Source: Collinsella tanakaei
Lineage (GTDB): Bacteria; Actinomycetota; Coriobacteriia; Coriobacteriales; Coriobacteriaceae
Length of the DNA: 64,000 bases
Direction of reading: 5' to 3'
NCBI RefSeq assembly: GCF_016902615.1
Contig: NZ_JACJMB010000002.1
Location: 101,932-165,931 of the forward strand
Shown here: piece by piece, positions 57,669 to 64,000 of the stretch
Layout of the letters: the number at the start of each line of letters is the position of its first letter
How positions within the stretch are numbered: the stretch's first letter is position 1
Translations under genes and position numbers: made by a program
The notes under the pieces: model-generated
The model's database searches: none
What the model saw: the letters and a program-made list of their open reading frames with translations, nothing else
What the model was told of the DNA's origin: nothing

Positions 57669-58496
57669 TCAACGGTACTGGCGGGCGGTGTCCAGCGTTT
57701 CGGGCACGTAGCCGCCGCCGAACAGCACGCAGTGGAGCAGCAACGGGGCGAGTTGATGCAGACCCACGCGCTCGCGCCATCCGTCGGCGAGCGGGGACAC
57801 CTCGTCGTAGCCCGCAAGCACGTCGTCCAGGTACGGGTAGCCGAACAGCTGCAGCATGGCCAAATCGGTTTCCGCATGCCCTCCGTATGCCATGGGGTCG
57901 ATGAGGGCGCCGCCGGTGCGTGCGTCCGTATCTGCCAGGTAGAGCACGTTTCCCGCCCACAGGTCGCCATGGAGGCGCGCGCAGCAGGTGCCGGCATCGC
58001 GCACGAGCGCCGGCTGCGGGGCGTCGAAGTCTCCTGCGGCAAGGCGTGCACAGACCCGGTCGAACAGCGCGGTCTCTCGCGGGCCGAAGGTTCCCTCGTC
58101 GCGCAGGATGCGCACATAGTAGGCGATGCGGTACTCGGCGAAAAACGCGCCCCAGCTCTTCGCCGCCCCGCGCTCGGCCCACGGTGTCAGGGCGCGGCCG
58201 ATGCCCCGCGCGCCGCGCGGCGTGTCGGGCGGCGGGCAGCCCCACCAGGGCGCTCCCGCGGCATGCATGCGCGCGAGCGCCGCACCGATGCGGCGGGCTG
58301 CGGCGCGTGTGGGCGCACCGGTCTTGATGCGCTCCTCAACGAGACGATCCCGCGCAGCTTCGATGACGTGTGCGATACGGATGCCGCCCGTCTCTTCCGC
58401 CGCCGCGAGCCAGCGAAGCCCCGCCGCCTCGCACAGGAGCTCGTCGGTTGCCGCCGAGACGGTCTTTATTGCGGTATCGGGCGTGAAGCGGGGCAT
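57669..58496 (-). CDS. Fructosamine-3-kinase-family protein
   Basis: 275 residues from the ATG at 58496 with GAGGAGA upstream. It has an aminoglycoside-phosphotransferase-like fold: LRWLAAAEETGG N-lobe, the catalytic loop LHGDLWAGNVLYLA and the metal-binding segment LIDPMAYGGHAETDLAMLQLFG, which together are diagnostic of FN3K-type kinases. They phosphorylate ketoamine adducts of sugars to trigger deglycation. The nucleotide-binding N-lobe looks shortened. It lies immediately upstream of the ABC-F gene on the same strand but with a 236-bp gap between them. Confidence 0.87.
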   Translation of the reverse strand: MPRFTPDTAIKTVSAATDELLCEAAGLRWLAAAEETGGIRIAHVIEAARDRLVEERIKTGAPTRAAARRIGAALARMHAAGAPWWGCPPPDTPRGARGIGRALTPWAERGAAKSWGAFFAEYRIAYYVRILRDEGTFGPRETALFDRVCARLAAGDFDAPQPALVRDAGTCCARLHGDLWAGNVLYLADTDARTGGALIDPMAYGGHAETDLAMLQLFGYPYLDDVLAGYDEVSPLADGWRERVGLHQLAPLLLHCVLFGGGYVPETLDTARQYR

Positions 58497-58616
58497 TTTC
58501 GTCTCCTCATCGGTGCGGGAGGGTCTAGGGCGCGCAGGCATCGCAGATATCAGCGCGCCACGTCAAGCATAGCGAATGGGGAGCACGGCCGCGCTGCGGG
58601 ATTCGGCAGGGACGCC

Positions 58617-59357
58617 TCAGGGCTCGCGCGTCGTGTGCGTGCCCGTGCCATGCCACCTGCGGCCCAACGGATCGCGGAAGTCTTCCCGGACGTTCCAGGT
58701 GCGCTGATACAGGAGGCGCCACGCGACGATGCGGCTTGCGCATATCGAGCATGCTACGGCCGCGAGCGCGCACGCCCCCATTGCGGCCGGGGTCCCGCCG
58801 AGCGCGAGCGGCACGACCGAAACCAGCGCGACAGTTGCCAGTTGGAGGGCAAACAGCACACGAGAGCCACCGCGCCGGCGGTATTCCAGGGTGTACTCGA
58901 ACAGCTTGAGGCAGATGAGGAGCGCGGCAACCGAAAGGGCGAATGCAAGATACGGGGCATCGCCGGCCGCGGCTCGCTGTGTGCCCACGATGGTGCAGAG
59001 GCTGAGCCCGATGCCGATGAGGAACCCCGAGAGCACCGTGTATGCGCCGGCGCGCCTTCGGTCGCGCGCGATTCGCGCCCCCTCGGAGGGGGTTATGTTC
59101 CGCGTAGCCTCCGCGGCGGCGATCGCCTTGTCGGCCGGGGGCTTGCCGAGCAGCTCGTCGACCGACATCCCGTAGAGCGCCGCTATGTTCTGGAGGTTTT
59201 CCAGGTCGGGCTGCGAGCGGTCATGCTCCCACTTCGAGATCGCCTGGCGCGAAATCCCTAGCCGGATGGAGAGCTGCCCTTGCGTAAGGCCGCGCTCCAG
59301 GCGGGCGGCACGCAGGTGCGCGCCGAGTGAGTTGGTCGATATCTGATCAGGTGCCAT
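58617..59357 (-). CDS. XRE-family regulator with C-terminal membrane domain
   Basis: 246 residues from the ATG at 59357 (GAGGAGG upstream). The N-terminal Cro/CI helix-turn-helix spans ~12-72 (LRAARLERGLTQGQLSIRLG, SRQAISKWEHDRSQPDLENL). After a basic hinge there are four to five TM segments (AYTVLSGFLIGIGLSLCTIV, YLAFALSVAALLICLKLFEY, VALVSVVPLALGG). Such membrane-tethered HTH proteins are common in Firmicutes and Coriobacteria; their target genes are not known. It is divergent from the PTS gene. Confidence 0.88.
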   Translation of the reverse strand: MAPDQISTNSLGAHLRAARLERGLTQGQLSIRLGISRQAISKWEHDRSQPDLENLQNIAALYGMSVDELLGKPPADKAIAAAEATRNITPSEGARIARDRRRAGAYTVLSGFLIGIGLSLCTIVGTQRAAAGDAPYLAFALSVAALLICLKLFEYTLEYRRRGGSRVLFALQLATVALVSVVPLALGGTPAAMGACALAAVACSICASRIVAWRLLYQRTWNVREDFRDPLGRRWHGTGTHTTREP

Positions 59358-59827
59358 CGCTGCCTCCTCGGCCGCAGGTTGCCTCATTCGGATTGTACCG
59401 ATGCGGTGATCGCTGTATGCCGCGGCGACAAAACAGGTGTCAACCGCCGGTTGCGCAGTGGGCTCGCGCGCCTTTTGCAAACGGCGCCTTACTCATTGGC
59501 GTGAGCGCATGCCGCCCACCCGAAAATATCGACCGTTCGCCGCTCCTTCGGTCGCCACCGCCGTTCAAACACGGCAGAATAGCGACGAATCGCATAGCAA
59601 GGCGTGTAACTGGTAGGCAGGCACTAACCTTCGACTTTCCGAGGCGGCGCATCCGTCGCTCATGTCGTTGGTCGGTGCTTTTTTTCATGCCGGCAGACCG
59701 CGTCCGACCCCACGCACCTGTGCCAAGGTCGTCCTCCTCGGAACGTCAGCGTCGTTTCGCTCCGGGCCCAATCGGGTGCCGGAAAGGCTTGCGCCCCATC
59801 GGGGCGCGCGAACAAGAGGAGGCGTAC
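59358..59827. other. 470-bp leader region of the EIICBA gene
   Basis: It is non-coding on both strands as far as can be seen. It carries the RAT/terminator at 59601-59685 and presumably the PTS promoter just upstream. A further ~140 bases separate the terminator from the RBS. The in-frame extension of the PTS gene to 59327 is rejected because it reads through the terminator and lacks a start signal. Confidence 0.6.
59601..59685 (+). promoter_or_regulatory. Ribonucleic antiterminator (RAT) overlapping an intrinsic terminator
   Basis: The RAT-like sequence GGCGTGTAACTGGTAGGCAG continues as GCACTAACCT (59601-59630) and matches the LicT/GlcT-type consensus (GT-TACTG ... GCAGGCA--ACC). Its 3' part, GCACTAACC (59621-59629), is also the 5' arm of a terminator whose 3' arm GGTCGGTGC (59670-59678) runs into TTTTTTT. 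Binding of the PRD antiterminator encoded at 62085 would prevent termination. Confidence 0.85.
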
Positions 59828-61981
59828 ATGAAGGACAAGATCTTTGGAATCCTTCAGCGCGTGGGCCGCTCGTTTATGCTGCCCATCGCAGTGCTGCCGG
59901 TGGCGGGCCTGCTTATGGGCCTCGGCAGCACCTTCACGAACGAGACCACCCTGGCCACGTACAACCTGCTGGGCATCATGGGCCCCGGTACCATCGCATG
60001 GGACATCTTCACGGTGCTGTCCGCATGCGGCGGCGTGATCTTCGATAACCTACCGCTCATCTTCGCTGTGGGCGTGGCCATTGGCATGGCGCGTGCCGAA
60101 AAGGAGGTCGCGGCGCTCTCGGCGGCGGTAGCGTTTCTCGTCATGCATTCTGCCATCTCGGCCATGATCGACCTGACCGGCGGTGCCGACCAGTTTATCG
60201 ACGGTGCGACCGCGAGCGTGCTCGGCATCCAGTCGCTGCAGATGGGCGCGTTCGGCGGCATCATCGTCGGCCTGGGAACCGCAGCGCTCCATAACAGGTT
60301 CTACAAGATCCAGCTGCCCCAGGCGCTGTCGTTCTTCGGCGGCTCGCGCTTCGTGCCCATCATCTCCACCATCGTGTTCACGTTCGTGGGCATCGCGATG
60401 TTCTTCGTCTGGCAGCCGGTGCAGGAGGGCATCAACGCGCTTGGCTACGGCGTCTCGAGCGCCGGCCCGGTGGGCGTGTTCCTGTTCGGCATGATTAAGC
60501 GCCTGCTCATTCCCTTCGGCCTGCATCATGTCTTCTACCTGCCCTTCTGGCAGACTGCCGTGGGCGGTTCCATGGAGGTTGCCGGTCAGATGATCTACGG
60601 CGCCCAGAACATCTTCTTCGCGCAGCTGGCCGACCCCACCGTCGTCCACTTCTCTACGGCCGGCACCTGGTGCTTCACCGGTGAGTTCGTCCTGTACATC
60701 TTCGCGTTCCCCGGCGCCGCGCTCGCCATGTACCGCGCGGCCAGGCCCGAGCGCAAGAAGCTCGTGGGCGGCCTTCTGCTCTCCGCTGCGCTGACCTCCA
60801 TCCTGACCGGTATCACCGAGCCGCTCGAGTTCAGCTTCCTGTTCGTGGCCCCAGTGCTCTTCGCCATCTCCGCGGTGTTCGCCGGCCTCGCCTACATGCT
60901 GTGCTACCTGCTGAACATCACGGTCGGTCTGACGTTTTCCGGCGGTTTTCTCGACCTGTTCATGTTCGGCATCCTGCAGGGTAACGACAAGACGAGCTGG
61001 CTGCTCATCATCCCGCTCGGCATCGCGTTCTTCTTCATCTATTACTTCCTGTTCTCCTTCCTGATCAAGAAGTTCGACTTCAAGACCCCCGGTCGCGAGG
61101 AGGGTGACGCCGAGACCAAGCTCTACACCAAGGCCGACTACAACGCGCGCAAGGACGGTAAGGCCTCCGATGGCGCCGGTGCGGGTGCCGCCGATGACGA
61201 GCGCTCCACGGAGATCACGGCGGGCCTCGGCGGCGCTGCCAACATCCGCGACGTCGACTGCTGCGCCACGCGTCTGCGCGTGACGGTGCACGACGGTAGC
61301 CTGGTGAACGAGGCCCAGCTCAAGGCGACGGGCGCTGCGGGCGTCATCCGCCGCGGCGAGGGCGTGCAGGTGGTGTACGGCCCGCAGGTAAACGTCATCA
61401 AGACGAACCTCGAGGCGTACCTGGCCGCCCTACCGGCGCAGTCCGCTGCCGCGCCCGAGGCTGCGGCGCCTGCCGAGGTGGCCGAGGCTGCCCGCGACGA
61501 GAAGCGCGAGCCGGTGGAGACCGTCATCCTGGGCAGCCCGCTGTCCGGCGAGGCCCTCTCGATCACCGCGTGCCCGGATGCCGTCTTCGCCCAGAAGATG
61601 ATGGGTGACGGCGCCTGCATCGTGCCCGCGGCAGGCGCGCTCGTGGCACCGTGCGACGCGAAGGTCGCTTTCGTGTTCGACACAAAGCATGCCGTGGGTC
61701 TCGAGCTTGCGGACGGCACGGGGATCCTGTGCCATGTGGGCATCGACACCGTCAAGCTGGGCGGCGAGGGATTCACCGCTCACGTCAAGCAGGGCGACGA
61801 GGTCAAGCGCGGTGATACACTGTTGACGTTCGACCTCGATTTCATCCGTGCCAACGCCCCGAGCATCTCCACCCCGGTGCTGGTTACCGCCACCGACGGC
61901 AAGCATGAGGTGCGCCAGCTGGCGTTCGGCCATGTGAACCAGGGCGACGACCTGCTCGCCATCGATATCTTCGAGGCTTAA
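59828..61981 (+). CDS. PTS transporter EIICBA, glucose/maltose class
   Basis: 717 residues. EIIC (1-~420) has about ten TM segments, with LPIAVLPVAGLLMGLG at the start and GLHHVFYLPFWQT and GITEPLEFSFLF in the middle. EIIB (~455-540) has the phosphocysteine in DVDCCATRLRV near 477. EIIA (~575-717) has FVFDTKHAVGLEL and the phospho-His in ILCHVGIDTVKL near 635. It imports and phosphorylates glucose or a related sugar (GlcNAc and maltose classes are alternatives). GAGGAGG precedes the ATG. Antitermination at 59601 and the downstream LicT-type gene indicate substrate-induced expression. Confidence 0.93.
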   Translation: MKDKIFGILQRVGRSFMLPIAVLPVAGLLMGLGSTFTNETTLATYNLLGIMGPGTIAWDIFTVLSACGGVIFDNLPLIFAVGVAIGMARAEKEVAALSAAVAFLVMHSAISAMIDLTGGADQFIDGATASVLGIQSLQMGAFGGIIVGLGTAALHNRFYKIQLPQALSFFGGSRFVPIISTIVFTFVGIAMFFVWQPVQEGINALGYGVSSAGPVGVFLFGMIKRLLIPFGLHHVFYLPFWQTAVGGSMEVAGQMIYGAQNIFFAQLADPTVVHFSTAGTWCFTGEFVLYIFAFPGAALAMYRAARPERKKLVGGLLLSAALTSILTGITEPLEFSFLFVAPVLFAISAVFAGLAYMLCYLLNITVGLTFSGGFLDLFMFGILQGNDKTSWLLIIPLGIAFFFIYYFLFSFLIKKFDFKTPGREEGDAETKLYTKADYNARKDGKASDGAGAGAADDERSTEITAGLGGAANIRDVDCCATRLRVTVHDGSLVNEAQLKATGAAGVIRRGEGVQVVYGPQVNVIKTNLEAYLAALPAQSAAAPEAAAPAEVAEAARDEKREPVETVILGSPLSGEALSITACPDAVFAQKMMGDGACIVPAAGALVAPCDAKVAFVFDTKHAVGLELADGTGILCHVGIDTVKLGGEGFTAHVKQGDEVKRGDTLLTFDLDFIRANAPSISTPVLVTATDGKHEVRQLAFGHVNQGDDLLAIDIFEA

Positions 61982-62018
61982 CTCCAGAGGTACCGCGGTA
62001 CGTCGTTGAAGCCTCACG

Positions 62019-62046
62019 GTCCCCGGTGCGCTCGCGCCGGGGACCG
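62019..62046 (+). other. Hairpin between the PTS gene and the antiterminator gene
   Basis: GGTCCCCGG pairs with CCGGGGACC around ten bases. There is no U-run, so it probably allows read-through into the antiterminator gene. Confidence 0.55.
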
Positions 62047-62084
62047 ATTCCCACCTGCTCGCTTCTCGCTCGGAAAGGTCGTCC

Positions 62085-62924
62085 ATGTACCGCATCACCA
62101 AGCCGCTGAACCACAACGCCGTCCTCGCGTTCGACGTCGACGAGGGTAGGGAGTACCTGGTCGTGGACAAGGGCGTGGGGTTCGGTCGTAAGCCGGGTGA
62201 GCGCGTCGAGTGCCTGGGGCGTCCGGAGACGGTGCAGTTGTACCTGCTTTCCGAGGTGGATGGGTCTCGCGGCGCCTCGCGTGAGCTCCTCGAGCGCATC
62301 GACCCGGAGATCCTCGATGTTGCCGAAGACATCTACCAGGATGCCTGTGCGGCATTCGGCCCTGTCGACCAGAACATGCTGCTGCCGCTTGCCGACCATC
62401 TGGCGTTCGCGGTGGCGCGCGTGCGCGGCGGCGGGGCGCTGAGCAATCCGTTGACCGAGGACATCCGGGCGCTCTTCCCCCAGGAGTTCGATGTCGCCGG
62501 CCGCGGCGTGCGCGAGCTGGAGCGGCGGGTCGGCGTCACGCTCGGCGATGACGAGACGGGGCTTGTGGCCCTGCACGTCCATTCCGCCCTCGATTCGAGC
62601 CACGTGGAGCAGGCGATGCAGATCGCCCAGCTCACGCGCGCGTGCATCGAATCGGTCGAGCGCATTACGGGAATGTCCATCGACGTGCGGTCCATGGACT
62701 ACATGCGCCTCATGACGCACGTGAAGTACATGGCGACCCGCATCCTGAACGGGGAACGCCTGACGATCGACGTGAACGACACCATCCGGTCGAGCGCGCC
62801 GGAGAGCTATCGGACGGCCGCAGCGGTGTGCGCCGAGATGGAGCGGACGCTCAGCATGAGCGTGAGCGAGCTCGAGGTGGGCTACCTCGCCATGCATATC
62901 GCCCGCGTCGCCGGCGAGCGATAG
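62085..62924 (+). CDS. licT: BglG/LicT-family transcriptional antiterminator
   Basis: 279 residues. The N-terminal RNA-binding CAT domain (MYRITKPLNHNAVLAFDVDE, ~1-60) is followed by two PRD domains with the phosphorylatable His residues: ADHLAFAVARVR near 105, HVHSALDSS near 165, HVKYMATRI near 210 and YLAMHIARV near 270. PTS phosphorylation of PRD1 inactivates, and of PRD2 activates, such proteins. It lies 103 bp downstream of the EIICBA gene whose leader holds a matching RAT, so it is probably the dedicated regulator and is co-transcribed with its target. The symbol is by family resemblance only. Confidence 0.93.
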   Translation: MYRITKPLNHNAVLAFDVDEGREYLVVDKGVGFGRKPGERVECLGRPETVQLYLLSEVDGSRGASRELLERIDPEILDVAEDIYQDACAAFGPVDQNMLLPLADHLAFAVARVRGGGALSNPLTEDIRALFPQEFDVAGRGVRELERRVGVTLGDDETGLVALHVHSALDSSHVEQAMQIAQLTRACIESVERITGMSIDVRSMDYMRLMTHVKYMATRILNGERLTIDVNDTIRSSAPESYRTAAAVCAEMERTLSMSVSELEVGYLAMHIARVAGER

Positions 62925-62939
62925 CGCAGGCGTTTTTCG

Positions 62940-63920
62940 CTAGTACAGCTTGAAGATGTACTCCATCGCGCTGTCGTAGGTTCCATCGGCGAGCACCCAG
63001 CCGTCTGAACCCTCTTTGGTCTCGAGGTTTGCCGTCGACGTCGTCGTGACGGTCGTGCGGAAGGCGTCGAGCTGCTCGTCGAACAGCGCCTGGAAGCTTG
63101 CGCGCTGCGCATCGTTGGGCATGACGTCGATGCCGATCAGGTTGTTCTGGGCGAGGAACTCATGGGCGGCAGCATAGAACGAATCCTTGAAGGCGAAGAT
63201 GTCGGGGGTCGTCGCGTCGAAGTAGACCGATCCGTAGGCCTCGCCCCAGCCCTCGCTGTCATCGAAGGCGAACACGTCGGTGATGTCGTAGTCGAAGCCG
63301 GTCAGGGCCCACTCGACGTAATCATCCGTATCGATGCCCAGGTCCTGCACGGTGTAGCCGAGATTCTGCTGGAAGTCCTGCTCGAAGTGGGAGGCAATCA
63401 GCGAGCGCGCGGGGCTCTCTGGGGCGGTGACGGTGTCGAGCGTATCCTCGGCGAGCGCCTCGATCTCGGCCTCGTCCTCCTCGCGCTCCTCATCCTCGTA
63501 GGAATCGCTCGCGTCCCACGTGAGTTCGACGGCATCGTCTTCGAGCATGATACCGGTGCAGTGGGGGATGAACGCCAACGTGGGCAGCAGCACGTTGATG
63601 GCGATGACGATCAAGATGAGGACCAGGCAGCCGCAGCCGCGCTTGCGCTTCGGTGTCGAGACCGGTGCCGGGGTGCTCTCGCGTGTGGGCGCGGGGCGGG
63701 ACGCGCGACGGTTCGTCGGCTGTTCGGGCTCTGCGGGCTTTTGCGCAGGCGCGTCATCGGGTGCGTCGTAGTCGTCGGGAGCCTTCGTGGGGCTCTCGTA
63801 GCTGTGGTCGGGAAGCTCGCAGGCGTCCTCGTCGTGATCGCCATATGCGTCGGGCGACTCCCAGGGGAGCTCGGGCTCGCCGGCGTTAAACGGGTCGATT
63901 TGTGAATCGCGGCGCTTCAT
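62940..63920 (-). CDS. Single-pass membrane protein, hypothetical
   Basis: 326 residues. An acidic, Pro-rich, probably disordered cytoplasmic region (1-~95) ends in the basic patch TPKRKRGCGC, followed by one TM (LVLILIVIAINVLLPTLAFI). The extracytoplasmic part begins with a very acidic stretch (SYEDEEREEDEAEIEALAED) and continues with a ~180-residue domain rich in aromatic and Asp residues (DYVEWALTGFDYDITDVFAF). This may be an SnoaL/LppX-like or DUF-type extracellular domain; I do not recognise it. Convergent with licT, with a 15-bp gap. Confidence 0.8.
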   Translation of the reverse strand: MKRRDSQIDPFNAGEPELPWESPDAYGDHDEDACELPDHSYESPTKAPDDYDAPDDAPAQKPAEPEQPTNRRASRPAPTRESTPAPVSTPKRKRGCGCLVLILIVIAINVLLPTLAFIPHCTGIMLEDDAVELTWDASDSYEDEEREEDEAEIEALAEDTLDTVTAPESPARSLIASHFEQDFQQNLGYTVQDLGIDTDDYVEWALTGFDYDITDVFAFDDSEGWGEAYGSVYFDATTPDIFAFKDSFYAAAHEFLAQNNLIGIDVMPNDAQRASFQALFDEQLDAFRTTVTTTSTANLETKEGSDGWVLADGTYDSAMEYIFKLY

Positions 63921-64000
63921 GGTCCCCCGATCGGTCGATGTACGGCACGCCTTTGCGTTTACAGAAGTATATCCCGTTGCCCGCGCCGTTTGAGGGGGGG
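63921..64000. other. Upstream region of the last gene, right edge
   Basis: 80 bases without coding sequence. It presumably includes the promoter of the minus-strand membrane protein gene; none is clear by eye. Confidence 0.3.

Noticed and set aside
59327..59827. N-terminal extension of the EIICBA protein
   Set aside because: It would read through the RAT/terminator. The family N-terminus begins at MKDKIFGILQRVG, with a strong RBS before it.

Overview
The window looks like chromosomal DNA from a high-GC anaerobe of the class Coriobacteriia (Actinomycetota), most likely Collinsella or a close relative. This is inferred from gene content: a PFOR (nifJ), a class II B12-dependent ribonucleotide reductase, several PTS systems, a PASTA-kinase/FHA/PstP/RodA cluster of actinobacterial type, and a coiled-coil NlpC/P60-like secreted hydrolase. 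No rRNA, tRNA, CRISPR array, transposase or prophage gene was seen. The left edge cuts a beta-galactosidase gene. The right edge falls just upstream of a minus-strand membrane protein gene.

Layout. 1-3.4 kb: end of a GH2 beta-galactosidase, its EbgC/YhcH partner and an APC permease. 3.5-9 kb: a secreted coiled-coil hydrolase (minus), one giant gene fusing both ECF ATPases to EcfT (minus), and murB (plus). 9.1-19.2 kb: a six-gene minus-strand cell-wall signalling operon in the order kinase, FhaA, FhaB, PstP, RodA-PBP fusion, PASTA kinase PknB. 19.3-23.4 kb: a small protein, dnaX, ybaB and recR. 23.5-30.1 kb: a small membrane protein, nifJ, and DUF389 and HdeD-type membrane proteins. 30.2-35.4 kb: a LytTR response regulator, then a sucrose locus (LacI regulator, EIIBC, GH32 hydrolase) with a cluster of LacI-type operators. 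35.5-40 kb: a UvrA paralogue, a TIGR00300-type putative ornithine cyclodeaminase, and a guanidinium exporter (Gdx) preceded by a guanidine-III riboswitch. 40-44.8 kb: nrdJ with paired NrdR boxes, and an MBL-fold hydrolase. 45-48 kb: an sdpRI-like pair, an iron-sulfur aldo/keto reductase and a nitroreductase. 48-52.4 kb: a DUF5685/J-protein/DnaK operon and an Rrf2 regulator. 52.6-64 kb: two membrane proteins, a GH13 enzyme, an ABC-F protein with a structured leader, a fructosamine-kinase-like protein, an XRE membrane regulator, a glucose-type PTS EIICBA controlled by an RAT/terminator, its LicT-type antiterminator, and a single-pass membrane protein.

How parts work together. The 9-19 kb operon couples Ser/Thr phosphorylation (two kinases, one PP2C phosphatase, two FHA readers) to septal or lateral peptidoglycan synthesis. 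Here the SEDS glycosyltransferase and class B PBP are one polypeptide. The sucrose EIIBC has no IIA domain and could borrow the IIA domain of the EIICBA at 60 kb. Gdx is switched by guanidine at the RNA level and sits back-to-back with an ornithine-metabolism enzyme.

The least explained material is non-coding. There are two 59-bp hairpins with identical 26-7-26 geometry but different, compensating stems (44.0 and 51.7 kb). There are two ~147-bp elements with 19-23 bp terminal inverted repeats (5.0 and 55.8 kb). A 90-bp REP-like palindrome has a half copy 36 kb away. Tandem operator-like repeats lie in a gene-free stretch at 40.2 kb. A possible Met-Arg-Ile-Arg leader peptide with alternative hairpins precedes the ABC-F gene.
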